Shown: positions 1 through 5,818 of the stretch, piece after piece
Position numbering within the stretch: the stretch's first letter is position 1
Layout: every line of letters begins with the position of its first letter
NCBI GenBank assembly: GCA_030428695.1
Contig: JAUIEM010000122.1
Span: 1-23,562 of the forward strand
DNA: 23,562 nt
Direction: 5' to 3'
Source of the DNA: a bacterium
GTDB lineage: Bacteria > Planctomycetota > J058 > JAJDCP01
Made by a program: the position numbers and the translations under genes
The notes under the pieces: generated by a model
What the model was told of the DNA's origin: nothing
What the model saw: the letters and a program-made list of their open reading frames with translations, nothing else
The model's database searches: none

Positions 1-2284
1 GCTGCTCGGCCCGCACGCGCTCGACGTGATCCTGACCGACCTGAACGTCCCGGACAGCCGCGGCCTCGACACCTTCAGCGCCCTGCGCACCGCCGCTCCG
101 CAGCTGCCGATCGTGGTGTTGACCGGGGATGAGGACATCAACACCGCGGTCCGCGCCATCCGCCACGGCGCCCAGGACTTCCTGACGAAGAGCGAGCTGA
201 CCGGAGCCCTGCTGAGCCGGGCGCTGCGCTACGCGATCGAGCGCAAGTCGATCGCCGAGTCCCTGCGACGCAGCGACGAGAAGTACCGCCAGCTCTTCGA
301 GAACGTCGCCGACGCCGTGCTCACCTTCGAGCCGGAGACCCAGCGCATCCTCGACGTCAACCGCGCCGCGGTCGAGCTGTTCGGTTACCGCCACGAAGAG
401 CTCCTCGAGCGCACCCTGAAGGACCTGATCTCCAAGCGCGGCACCTCCCGTCGCTTCCTGCGCAAGCTGCTGGTCGGCAGCGGCGAGCGCGAGGGGGTCG
501 TGCGGCGCTTCCTCAAACGGTGCGGGACCAGCTTCCCCGCGGAGATGTACGCCGCCACCGTGCAGGCGCCGGACAAGTGCGAGGTCGTGATCGCGACGAT
601 CCGCGACCTCAGCCGCATCACCCACTTCAAACAGGCGCTCGAGCTCAGCCAGGAGAGCTTCCGCAACGTCGTCGAGAAGCACGGCGACGGCATCGTCGTC
701 GCGGACGACGACGGCCTGGTCCACTTCGCGAACCCCGCCGCGGAGTGCTACCTGCGCGGGAGCTTCACCTCGCTGGTCGGTCAGCGCTGCGCCCTGCCGC
801 TGCACCCGGGGGCGATCGCCGAGCGCGACATCGTGCGCCTGAGCGGCGACCCGGGCATCGGCGAGTGCCGCTGCGTCGCGACCTCCTGGCAGGGGCATCC
901 GGCGCTGCTGGTGTCGATCCGCGACATCACCGAGCGCAAGCTGATGGAAGAGCAGATGCTCCACGACGCCCTGCACGACGCGCTGACGGGGCTGTCGAAC
1001 CGCAACCTGTTCCTCAACCGGCTCAGCCACGTGCTCAGCCTGGCCCGGCGCACCTCCGCGAGCTTCGCGGTGCTGCTGCTCGACCTCGACCGCTTCAAGT
1101 ACGTCAACGACGGGCTCGGCCACCTCGCCGGCAACGAGCTGCTCGTGCGCTTCGCGGGGCGCATGCAGGAGTGCCTGCGGCCCGACGACACGCTCGCGCG
1201 GCTCGGCAGCGACGAGTTCGCGATCCTGCTCGAGAGCCTGAGCGATCCGCGCGAGGCGCTGTACCTCGCGATGCGCATCGAGGAGGCGCTGATCCAGCCC
1301 TTCACCATCGCCGCGCAGGAGGTCTTCATCTCCGTCAGCGTCGGCATCGCCCTCGGACCGGGCAACTACACGAGCCCGGAGCCGGTGATGCGGGACGCGA
1401 ACACCGCGATGCATCGGGCCAAAGAGCTGCGCACCGCCGGCTACGTCGTGTTCAACGAGGAGATGCACCGCCGCACGATCTCGATGCTCAAGCTCGAGTC
1501 GAACCTGCGTCGGGCCCTCGAGCAGCGCGAGCTCGAGCTTCACTACCAGCCGATCGTCGAGCTCGAGGGCGGCACCCTGACCGGCTTCGAGGCGCTGGTA
1601 CGCTGGCGTCAGGCCGACCGCCTGATCGGGCCCGCGGACTTCATCGACTTCGCCGAGGAGACCGGCCTGATCCTGCAGATCGGCTGGTGGGTCTTCGAAG
1701 AGGCGGCGAGCCAGCTCAAGGTCTGGCGCGACCGCTTCCCCCACGCCGCCGACCTGCGCCTCAGCGTCAACCTCTCGCCCCGGCAATTCCGGCAGAGCGC
1801 CCTGGTCGAGCGGATGGCCGAGGGGCTCGTCCACGCGGGGATCGCGCCCTCATCGATCGTCCTCGAGATCACCGAGACCGCCCTGATCGAAGATGCCGAC
1901 GAGGCGATCCCGCTGCTCGAGCGCCTCAAGGCGGAAGGCTTCGCGATCGCCCTCGACGACTTCGGCACCGGCTACAGCTCGCTGAGCTACCTGCACCGCT
2001 TCCCGGTCGACCTGGTCAAGATCGACCGTTCCTTTGTCGGGCAGCTCGAGGACGCGGGCCGGAACCTCGAGATCGTCAAGGCGATCCTGTCGCTGACCCG
2101 GGTGCTCGGCCTGCCGGTCACCGCCGAGGGGGTCGAGAGCCGGGCCCAGCTGGAGTGCCTGCGCGCCCTCGGCTGCGCGCGGGCCCAGGGCTACTACCTC
2201 AGTCATCCCCTGCATCCCGACGACGCCGCGGCGCTGCTCGCCTCGACGCTGCCGTGGGTCGAAACCTGGGAGGAGGCGCCGTGA
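1..2284 (+). CDS. REC-PAS-PAS-GGDEF-EAL c-di-GMP signalling protein (5' end outside window)
   Basis: The frame is open from position 2 to the first base of the window, so the gene starts upstream; 760 residues are visible. Numbering from position 2: a truncated response-regulator receiver domain with the expected phospho-Asp (D13, in LTDLNVPD), a Thr in VVLTGDED and a Lys in FLTKSEL; two PAS domains (about 90-205 and 212-315); GGDEF (about 320-485); EAL (about 500-750). The cyclase signature reads GSDEF (402-406), one residue off consensus, and an RxxD inhibitory site (RPDD, 393-396) lies exactly five residues before it. The phosphodiesterase residues look complete: EAL at 530-532, NLSPRQF, EITET, DDFGTGYS at 652-659, KIDRSF and TAEGVES. 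Family knowledge says GGDEF makes and EAL degrades cyclic di-GMP. I infer an active phosphodiesterase with a possibly active or regulatory GGDEF domain. It is probably cytosolic; no membrane segment is visible. Confidence 0.93.
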   Translation, partial: LLGPHALDVILTDLNVPDSRGLDTFSALRTAAPQLPIVVLTGDEDINTAVRAIRHGAQDFLTKSELTGALLSRALRYAIERKSIAESLRRSDEKYRQLFENVADAVLTFEPETQRILDVNRAAVELFGYRHEELLERTLKDLISKRGTSRRFLRKLLVGSGEREGVVRRFLKRCGTSFPAEMYAATVQAPDKCEVVIATIRDLSRITHFKQALELSQESFRNVVEKHGDGIVVADDDGLVHFANPAAECYLRGSFTSLVGQRCALPLHPGAIAERDIVRLSGDPGIGECRCVATSWQGHPALLVSIRDITERKLMEEQMLHDALHDALTGLSNRNLFLNRLSHVLSLARRTSASFAVLLLDLDRFKYVNDGLGHLAGNELLVRFAGRMQECLRPDDTLARLGSDEFAILLESLSDPREALYLAMRIEEALIQPFTIAAQEVFISVSVGIALGPGNYTSPEPVMRDANTAMHRAKELRTAGYVVFNEEMHRRTISMLKLESNLRRALEQRELELHYQPIVELEGGTLTGFEALVRWRQADRLIGPADFIDFAEETGLILQIGWWVFEEAASQLKVWRDRFPHAADLRLSVNLSPRQFRQSALVERMAEGLVHAGIAPSSIVLEITETALIEDADEAIPLLERLKAEGFAIALDDFGTGYSSLSYLHRFPVDLVKIDRSFVGQLEDAGRNLEIVKAILSLTRVLGLPVTAEGVESRAQLECLRALGCARAQGYYLSHPLHPDDAAALLASTLPWVETWEEAP

Positions 2285-2814
2285 CCTGTCTCGATCACGT
2301 CGGTCTGGTCGTGAGCTCCATCGAGAAGACCTGCGCTCGCCAGGGGCTCGCCTTCGACCCCGGGGCGATCGAGGAGTTCCCCCGCGAAGGAACCCGCGAG
2401 CTGTATCTCGGCGAGCCGGGGCAAGCGGCCCGGCTGTTGCTGCTCCAGCCGTTGGACGCGGCGGCCGACGGACCCTACGCGCGGGCCCTGCGCAAGCGCG
2501 GCGAGGGCCTCCACCACCTCGCGCTGCACGTGCCGGACGTGGCGGCCTGTGTGCAGGCGCTCGCCCCGCACTGGCAGGAACATCCGACGGCTCCGGGCCC
2601 GGCGCGCTGGCTGTTCCGGCGCGGGGTGGGCTGTCTGCTCGAGGTGTACGCAGGGAAGGCGGCGGGCGGCGCGCCCTATGTCGAAGCCGTGCAAGTGCCC
2701 TGCGTCGATGACGATGGCGCGGCCCGCCTGCAGGCGCTCGGTCTGCCGGCGGTACAGGCGGGGGAAGCCGCGCTGCAGATCGCGGGGCGGACCCTGCGCT
2801 GGGCTGGCCCCTGA
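2281..2814 (+). CDS. VOC-fold (glyoxalase / methylmalonyl-CoA epimerase-like) protein
   Basis: 177 residues from a GTG start that overlaps the stop of the c-di-GMP gene (GTGA, 4 bp). A GGAGGAGG ribosome site ends about five bases before the GTG, which fixes this start. The N-terminus TCLDHVGLVVSSIE is a typical first beta strand of the vicinal-oxygen-chelate fold. The stretch RKRGEGLHHLALHVPDV closely resembles methylmalonyl-CoA epimerases. Candidate metal ligands are H6 (DHVG), the Gln of LLLLQP, the first or second His of GLHHLAL and the Glu of CLLEVYAG, matching the His-Gln-His-Glu set of the family. A C-terminal tail of about 50 residues does not complete a clear second VOC module. The fold is well supported; the substrate is not, since bleomycin-resistance and dioxygenase-like members look similar. 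The overlap suggests translational coupling to the upstream gene. Confidence 0.78.
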   Translation: MTCLDHVGLVVSSIEKTCARQGLAFDPGAIEEFPREGTRELYLGEPGQAARLLLLQPLDAAADGPYARALRKRGEGLHHLALHVPDVAACVQALAPHWQEHPTAPGPARWLFRRGVGCLLEVYAGKAAGGAPYVEAVQVPCVDDDGAARLQALGLPAVQAGEAALQIAGRTLRWAGP

Positions 2815-2827
2815 GGGAGGGCGGATC

Positions 2828-3223
2828 ATGGCGGAAGAGGTACAGTTCACGCCGGGGCAGTACGTCGGCATCGCGCTGATCGTCGTGACGGCGGGCATCG
2901 CCGGCCTCGAGCAGGCCGGCTTCGGCTTCGGGCTGCAGCTCGGCCTGCAGACCTTCCTCGCGATCGCCGGCGCCGGCGGGCTGCTCGGCGGCCTCCTGCT
3001 GGTCCCGCAGCACCGGCTGGCCGGCGCGCTCGGCGGCCTGGTCGGCGGTCCGGGCGGCCTGCTCGTCACCCACTTCTGGGTCGCCGAGCGCAGCTCGGTG
3101 TGGAACGTCGAGCTGGTCTTGACGCTCGGTGTGGGGGGCCTGCCCGGCATCCTGCTCGGGGTGATGATCTACAAGCTGTTCCCCGGGACCCCTGCGCAGG
3201 ACCCGCGCGACGCCGAGGTCTGA
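2828..3223 (+). CDS. small four-helix membrane protein, unknown function
   Basis: 131 residues from an ATG 13 bp after the VOC gene stop, with GGGAGGG just upstream, so it is probably in the same operon. About four hydrophobic segments are visible: residues 12-32 (YVGIALIVVTAGIAGL), 36-57, 62-83 and 93-117 (VELVLTLGVGGLPGILLG). They are very rich in Gly, Leu and Ala. A short acidic N-terminus (MAEEVQ) and a hydrophilic C-tail (PAQDPRDAEV) frame the helices. No catalytic or binding motif is recognisable. It is an inner-membrane protein of unknown role; the gene is real by codon pattern, ribosome site and spacing. Confidence 0.7.
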   Translation: MAEEVQFTPGQYVGIALIVVTAGIAGLEQAGFGFGLQLGLQTFLAIAGAGGLLGGLLLVPQHRLAGALGGLVGGPGGLLVTHFWVAERSSVWNVELVLTLGVGGLPGILLGVMIYKLFPGTPAQDPRDAEV

Positions 3224-3249
3224 CACTGGCGCGCGTGCGCACGGCCCGG

Positions 3250-3264
3250 TAGACTCCCGGTCTA
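3250..3264 (+). promoter_or_regulatory. TAGACT -10-like box inside a small inverted repeat, upstream of the thioesterase gene
   Basis: TAGAC-TCCCG-GTCTA forms a perfect 5-bp inverted repeat immediately before the GGAGG ribosome site (3267-3271) of the carrier-thioesterase gene. The left arm doubles as a -10-like TAGACT. No convincing -35 is seen. TAGACT followed by GTCTAY recurs as TATAGT plus GTCTAC at two other gene starts in this window, which is why it is recorded. Confidence 0.3.
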
Positions 3265-3275
3265 TCGGAGGTTCC

Positions 3276-4331
3276 ATGCTCCCGCCCGAAGAGCTGCGTG
3301 TCGAGGTCGCCGCCCGCTGGCGGCGCGTCCTCAAGCTCGACGAGCTGCCGCCGCGGGCCGACTTCATCGCCCTCGGGGGGAGCTCGCTGCAGGCGTTGAC
3401 CCTGTTGCACACCCTCGAGACCGAGCTCGGCCTCGCGGTGCCCCTGGTCGAGTTCGTCTCCGACCCGACCCTCGACGGCCTGCTCGCGCGCCTGCGGCCG
3501 CAGGAGCGCTCTCCGCTGCTGGTCGCCCTCAACGGCGGCGGCAGCCGTCCGCCCTTCTTCTTCATGCACGCCGGCTCGGGACGCGCCGCCTTCGCGGCTC
3601 CGCTCGCCGCCGCCCTCGGCCCGGAGCAGCCCTTCTACGGGCTCGAGTCGCGGGGGCTGGAAGGGGAGGAGGCGCCGCTGCGGGCGATCGAGCCGATGGC
3701 GCGGCTCTACGTCGAGGCGCTGCGGGGCGTCCAGGCGCGCGGCCCCTACCGGGTCGGGGGCTTCTGCATGGGCGCCCTGCTCGCCCTGGAGGTCGCCTGC
3801 CAGCTCCAGGACGCCGGCGAGGAGGTCTCGCACCTGCTCGTGTTCAGCACCGACGCGCGCTGGAAACGCACGCGCGGCCTCGCCGAGCAGCTCGCCCTGC
3901 ACGCGGACGAGCTGCGCGGACGCGGCCCCGGGGGGACCCTGGGCTACCTGCGCCGGCGCGTGCGTTTCCGCGCCCACCGCCTCGCCTGCCGGGGCGCGAC
4001 CGCGCTCGTGCCCCTGTACGCCGCCCTCGGCCGCAAGCTGCCGCCCCGGCTGCGCGAGCTCGCGGTCGCCGAGCACAACCAGGCCGCGAGCTGGCGCTAC
4101 CGCCCGCGGCGCTTCCGGGGTCGGGTGCGCTACTTCCAGGGAGAGGACGAGGGGCATCGCGACCCGCTGCCGTTCTGGGCGCCGCTGGCCGACGCGGTCG
4201 ACATCCGCCGGGTGCCGGGGGAGTTCGACACGATGTTCGCGCCGCCCGCGGTCGCGGGGCTCGCCGATGCGGTCGCGGAGGTGCTGGCGGAGGCAGCTAT
4301 CTCCCGACCGCCGCGAACAACCCGCGGCTGA
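3276..4331 (+). CDS. acyl/peptidyl carrier protein-thioesterase fusion with atypical catalytic residues
   Basis: 351 residues from ATG with GGAGG four bases upstream. Residues 1-75 are a phosphopantetheine carrier domain: FIALGGSSLQAL, with S37 the expected attachment Ser. Residues 90-340 are an alpha/beta-hydrolase thioesterase of the NRPS/PKS type I class: FFFMHAGSG oxyanion region, then GGFCMGALLALEVA. The nucleophile position in GxSxG is Cys (C164, codon 3765-3767), and the usual GDHxxM catalytic-His motif near the C-terminus reads GEFDTM, so Phe sits where His is expected. Cys-nucleophile thioesterases are known in natural-product assembly lines; losing the His is less usual and may mean another base or a non-hydrolytic role. 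No adenylation, condensation or ketosynthase module is nearby, so it would have to act on substrates loaded by enzymes encoded elsewhere. The 3' end overlaps the convergent TetR gene by 35 bp. Confidence 0.85.
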   Translation: MLPPEELRVEVAARWRRVLKLDELPPRADFIALGGSSLQALTLLHTLETELGLAVPLVEFVSDPTLDGLLARLRPQERSPLLVALNGGGSRPPFFFMHAGSGRAAFAAPLAAALGPEQPFYGLESRGLEGEEAPLRAIEPMARLYVEALRGVQARGPYRVGGFCMGALLALEVACQLQDAGEEVSHLLVFSTDARWKRTRGLAEQLALHADELRGRGPGGTLGYLRRRVRFRAHRLACRGATALVPLYAALGRKLPPRLRELAVAEHNQAASWRYRPRRFRGRVRYFQGEDEGHRDPLPFWAPLADAVDIRRVPGEFDTMFAPPAVAGLADAVAEVLAEAAISRPPRTTRG

Positions 4332-4911
4332 GAATCGGTCGCAGCTGCTCCTCGATCGCCGCGTAGGAGGTGCGCTCGGCGAGCAGGGCGGTGATCAGCG
4401 CGGTGCCGAGCTTGCAGCCGACGAAGGCGATCGCGGCCCGGGTCGGGTCGAGGTCGTCGTGGACCACGCCGGGTTCGTGGCCGCGCAGGATGCCCTCGAC
4501 GACGTCGACGAACACCCCGAACATCGCGCGGATCTCCTCGCCGAGGGGGCCGGTGTCCTCCGCCATCTCGGCGACGAGCCGGGCGAGCATCAGCTGCGCG
4601 TCCGGGTACTCGGTCGCGAGCTGCGACACGCCTTCGCTGAGCCGGGCGATGCGGGCGACGGGGTCGGTGACGGTGCCGGAGCCCTCGATCAGCGGCAGGA
4701 ACTTCTCGTCGCGGATGTACTTGAGCGCCTCCATCGCGAGCGCTTCCTTGTCGGGGAAGCGGCCGTACACCGCGCCCTGGGTCTTGCCGATGGCCTTGGC
4801 CACTTCGGGGATGCGCAGGCCCTGGTATCCGCAGCGGGCGATCTCGCGGACCGTCGCGCGGATGATCTTGTCGCGCACCTGCCGACTCTCTTCACGGGTG
4901 GTCCGGGCCAT
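4297..4911 (-). CDS. TetR/AcrR-family transcriptional regulator
   Basis: 204 residues from the ATG at 4911. Another ATG lies at 4914 and a TTG at 4923, but GGAGG is two bases from the first ATG and five from the second, so 4911 is preferred. The N-terminal helix-turn-helix (about residues 12-60) is classic: DKIIRATVREIARCGYQGL, then IPEVAKAIGKTQGAVYGRFPDKEALAMEAL, including the GAVYxxFxxKE signature. The C-terminal half is all helical and variable, as expected for the ligand/dimer domain. Family members repress by binding a palindrome near their own or a neighbour's promoter until a ligand releases them. An inverted repeat (4974-4996) lies just upstream. The target could be this gene itself or the convergent neighbour's pathway, but that is inference. 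Confidence 0.92.
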   Translation of the reverse strand: MARTTREESRQVRDKIIRATVREIARCGYQGLRIPEVAKAIGKTQGAVYGRFPDKEALAMEALKYIRDEKFLPLIEGSGTVTDPVARIARLSEGVSQLATEYPDAQLMLARLVAEMAEDTGPLGEEIRAMFGVFVDVVEGILRGHEPGVVHDDLDPTRAAIAFVGCKLGTALITALLAERTSYAAIEEQLRPILSRGLFAAVGR

Positions 4912-4941
4912 CATGTCCTCCAATCGAACAGTCTGCTACGT

Positions 4942-4947
4942 ATCATA
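4942..4947 (-). promoter_or_regulatory. candidate -10 box (TATGAT) of the TetR-type gene
   Basis: On the minus strand TATGAT (five of six to TATAAT) lies 30 bases before the preferred ATG of the regulator, with the ribosome site between. No strong -35 hexamer is present at 16-18 bp; the region there is CTCTTCCC. An imperfect palindromic stretch around TACGTA overlaps the box. Confidence 0.4.
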
Positions 4948-4973
4948 CCCCGTGCGCGGTCGGGAAGAGAAGG

Positions 4974-4996
4974 CTTGAGGGGGGGTCTGCCTCAAG
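4974..4996. repeat. perfect 7-bp inverted repeat (CTTGAGG / CCTCAAG, 9-nt spacer)
   Basis: CTTGAGG at 4974-4980 and CCTCAAG at 4990-4996 form a perfect inverted repeat. It sits about 27 bp upstream of the candidate -10 of the TetR-type gene. That position suits an operator or activator site; there is no T run, so a terminator is unlikely. It could also be part of the repeat-rich intergenic stretch that follows. Confidence 0.4.
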
Positions 4997-5086
4997 GGGT
5001 CGGAAGCTCCCGAGACGCGACGCCGGGGCCGGGCACAGGACGACGGCGGACAGGGGACCCCGGTGAGTCAAACGGGGGAGATTCAA

Positions 5087-5118
5087 CGCAGAGGCGCAGA
5101 GGAGCAGAGGCGCAGAGC
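5087..5118. repeat. four tandem copies of an 8-bp unit, CGCAGAGG
   Basis: Units at 5087-5094, 5095-5102, 5103-5110 (AGCAGAGG) and 5111-5118 (CGCAGAGC) are consecutive, with one change in each of the last two. From memory, CGCAGAGG-type strings recur in intergenic regions of many environmental bacterial genomes. That is recollection, not a search result. Confidence 0.75.
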
Positions 5119-5135
5119 GGGCCTTGCCGACAGGG

Positions 5136-5293
5136 GACAGCGTCCAACCTGGAGGCGGGTGAGGGCTGTCGGGGAGGGATTCAGCAAGAAGAAGGACAAG
5201 CCAGAGAAGAGAACCAAGAAAAGACCAAGCCTGTCGGCGACTCTGTCTGTTGTTCGGAGTGCTATGAGGAGTGGAGCAAGGGGGGACGCTGTC
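5136..5293. repeat. 10-bp inverted repeat GACAGCGTCC ... GGACGCTGTC, 138-bp interior
   Basis: GACAGCGTCC at 5136-5145 is the exact reverse complement of GGACGCTGTC at 5284-5293. Both arms border GGGG or CCCC runs. The interior contains the A-rich stretch and no gene. A miniature mobile or palindromic element is possible, but no target-site duplication is obvious and 10 bp can arise by chance. Confidence 0.4.
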
Positions 5294-5413
5294 GGACACG
5301 AGTGAGCCCGGCTGATTCACCGGGATTTCGTCGCGAGGGCCCGGAGGCCGCCCGAGATCTGCGGCATCCGGGTCCGCTAGCGACTTCCTCTCGCCCAGCC
5401 GCACCGAGACTCC

Positions 5414-5818
5414 TTAACGAAAATCCGCATGACAGGCCGCGCACGTCCGCTCCACCCGCCGGGCCATGCGGGCGGCACCCTCGAGCTCGCCGGCGGCGGC
5501 CGCGTCCGCGACCTCGCGGGCTTCCCTCTCGAGCTGCTCGCTGAGGATCACCAGCTCGGGACGCCCGGACAGCTCGGGGATGCGCCGGGCCGCGTAGGCG
5601 ACGCGGGTCCCCATGTCGAGGAAGGCGGCGAGCGAGTCTTCGGGGACGCCGCCGGCGAGCACGTCCTCGGCGAGGGCGAAGCGGTCGTCGGCGACGGTCG
5701 CGAGGGTCCACATCAGCTCGTCGAAGTCGGCGAGCTGGTCGATCTCCTCGACGGCGAGGTTGCGGTACGGGACGCAGCCGCACACGAACAGGGCGCACAA
5801 CAACAGGCGGAGACGCAT
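5414..5818 (-). CDS. cytochrome c'-like (c556-type) monohaem lipoprotein
   Basis: 134 residues; the ATG (5818-5816) shares one base with the gamma-glutamyltranspeptidase stop (TGATG), so the two are coupled. The N-terminus MRLRLLLCALFVCGC is a short signal peptide ending in a lipobox-like VCGC with lipidation predicted at C15; Cys at -2 is unusual, so plain secretion is possible. The only haem site is at the extreme C-terminus, RTCAACHADFR, with haem Cys at 126 and 129 and axial His at 130. A C-terminal CxxCH followed by DFR, behind about 100 helical residues (EEIDQLADFDELMWTLATV onward), is the layout of cytochrome c' and c556 four-helix bundles. The role would be periplasmic electron transfer or small-ligand (NO, CO) binding; the partner is unknown. 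Confidence 0.78.
   Translation of the reverse strand: MRLRLLLCALFVCGCVPYRNLAVEEIDQLADFDELMWTLATVADDRFALAEDVLAGGVPEDSLAAFLDMGTRVAYAARRIPELSGRPELVILSEQLEREAREVADAAAAGELEGAARMARRVERTCAACHADFR

Larger units (their letters stand above)
4912..5413. other. gene-free, repeat-bearing intergenic region
   Basis: About 500 bp lie between the 5' end of the TetR-type gene and the 3' end of the cytochrome gene, with no convincing gene. The base composition changes here: A/G-rich runs around 5185-5230 (AAGAAGAAGGACAAG) are unlike the flanking GC-rich codons. It holds the regulator's promoter, an inverted repeat (4974-4996), tandem CGCAGAGG units, a repeated GACAGGGGAC word (5049-5058 and 5129-5138) and a 10-bp inverted repeat at 5136-5293. 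Short open frames exist on both strands, but their translations are Arg-rich, low-complexity products of the repeats. Confidence 0.6.

Noticed and set aside
5063..5305. An 80-codon plus-strand frame in the intergenic gap
   Set aside because: It reads straight through the CGCAGAGG repeats (QRRGAEEQRRRA) and A-rich DNA; no domain and no convincing ribosome site.
4912..5413. CRISPR array in the repeat-bearing gap
   Set aside because: Repeat units are 8 bp and contiguous with no spacers; no cas gene is present.
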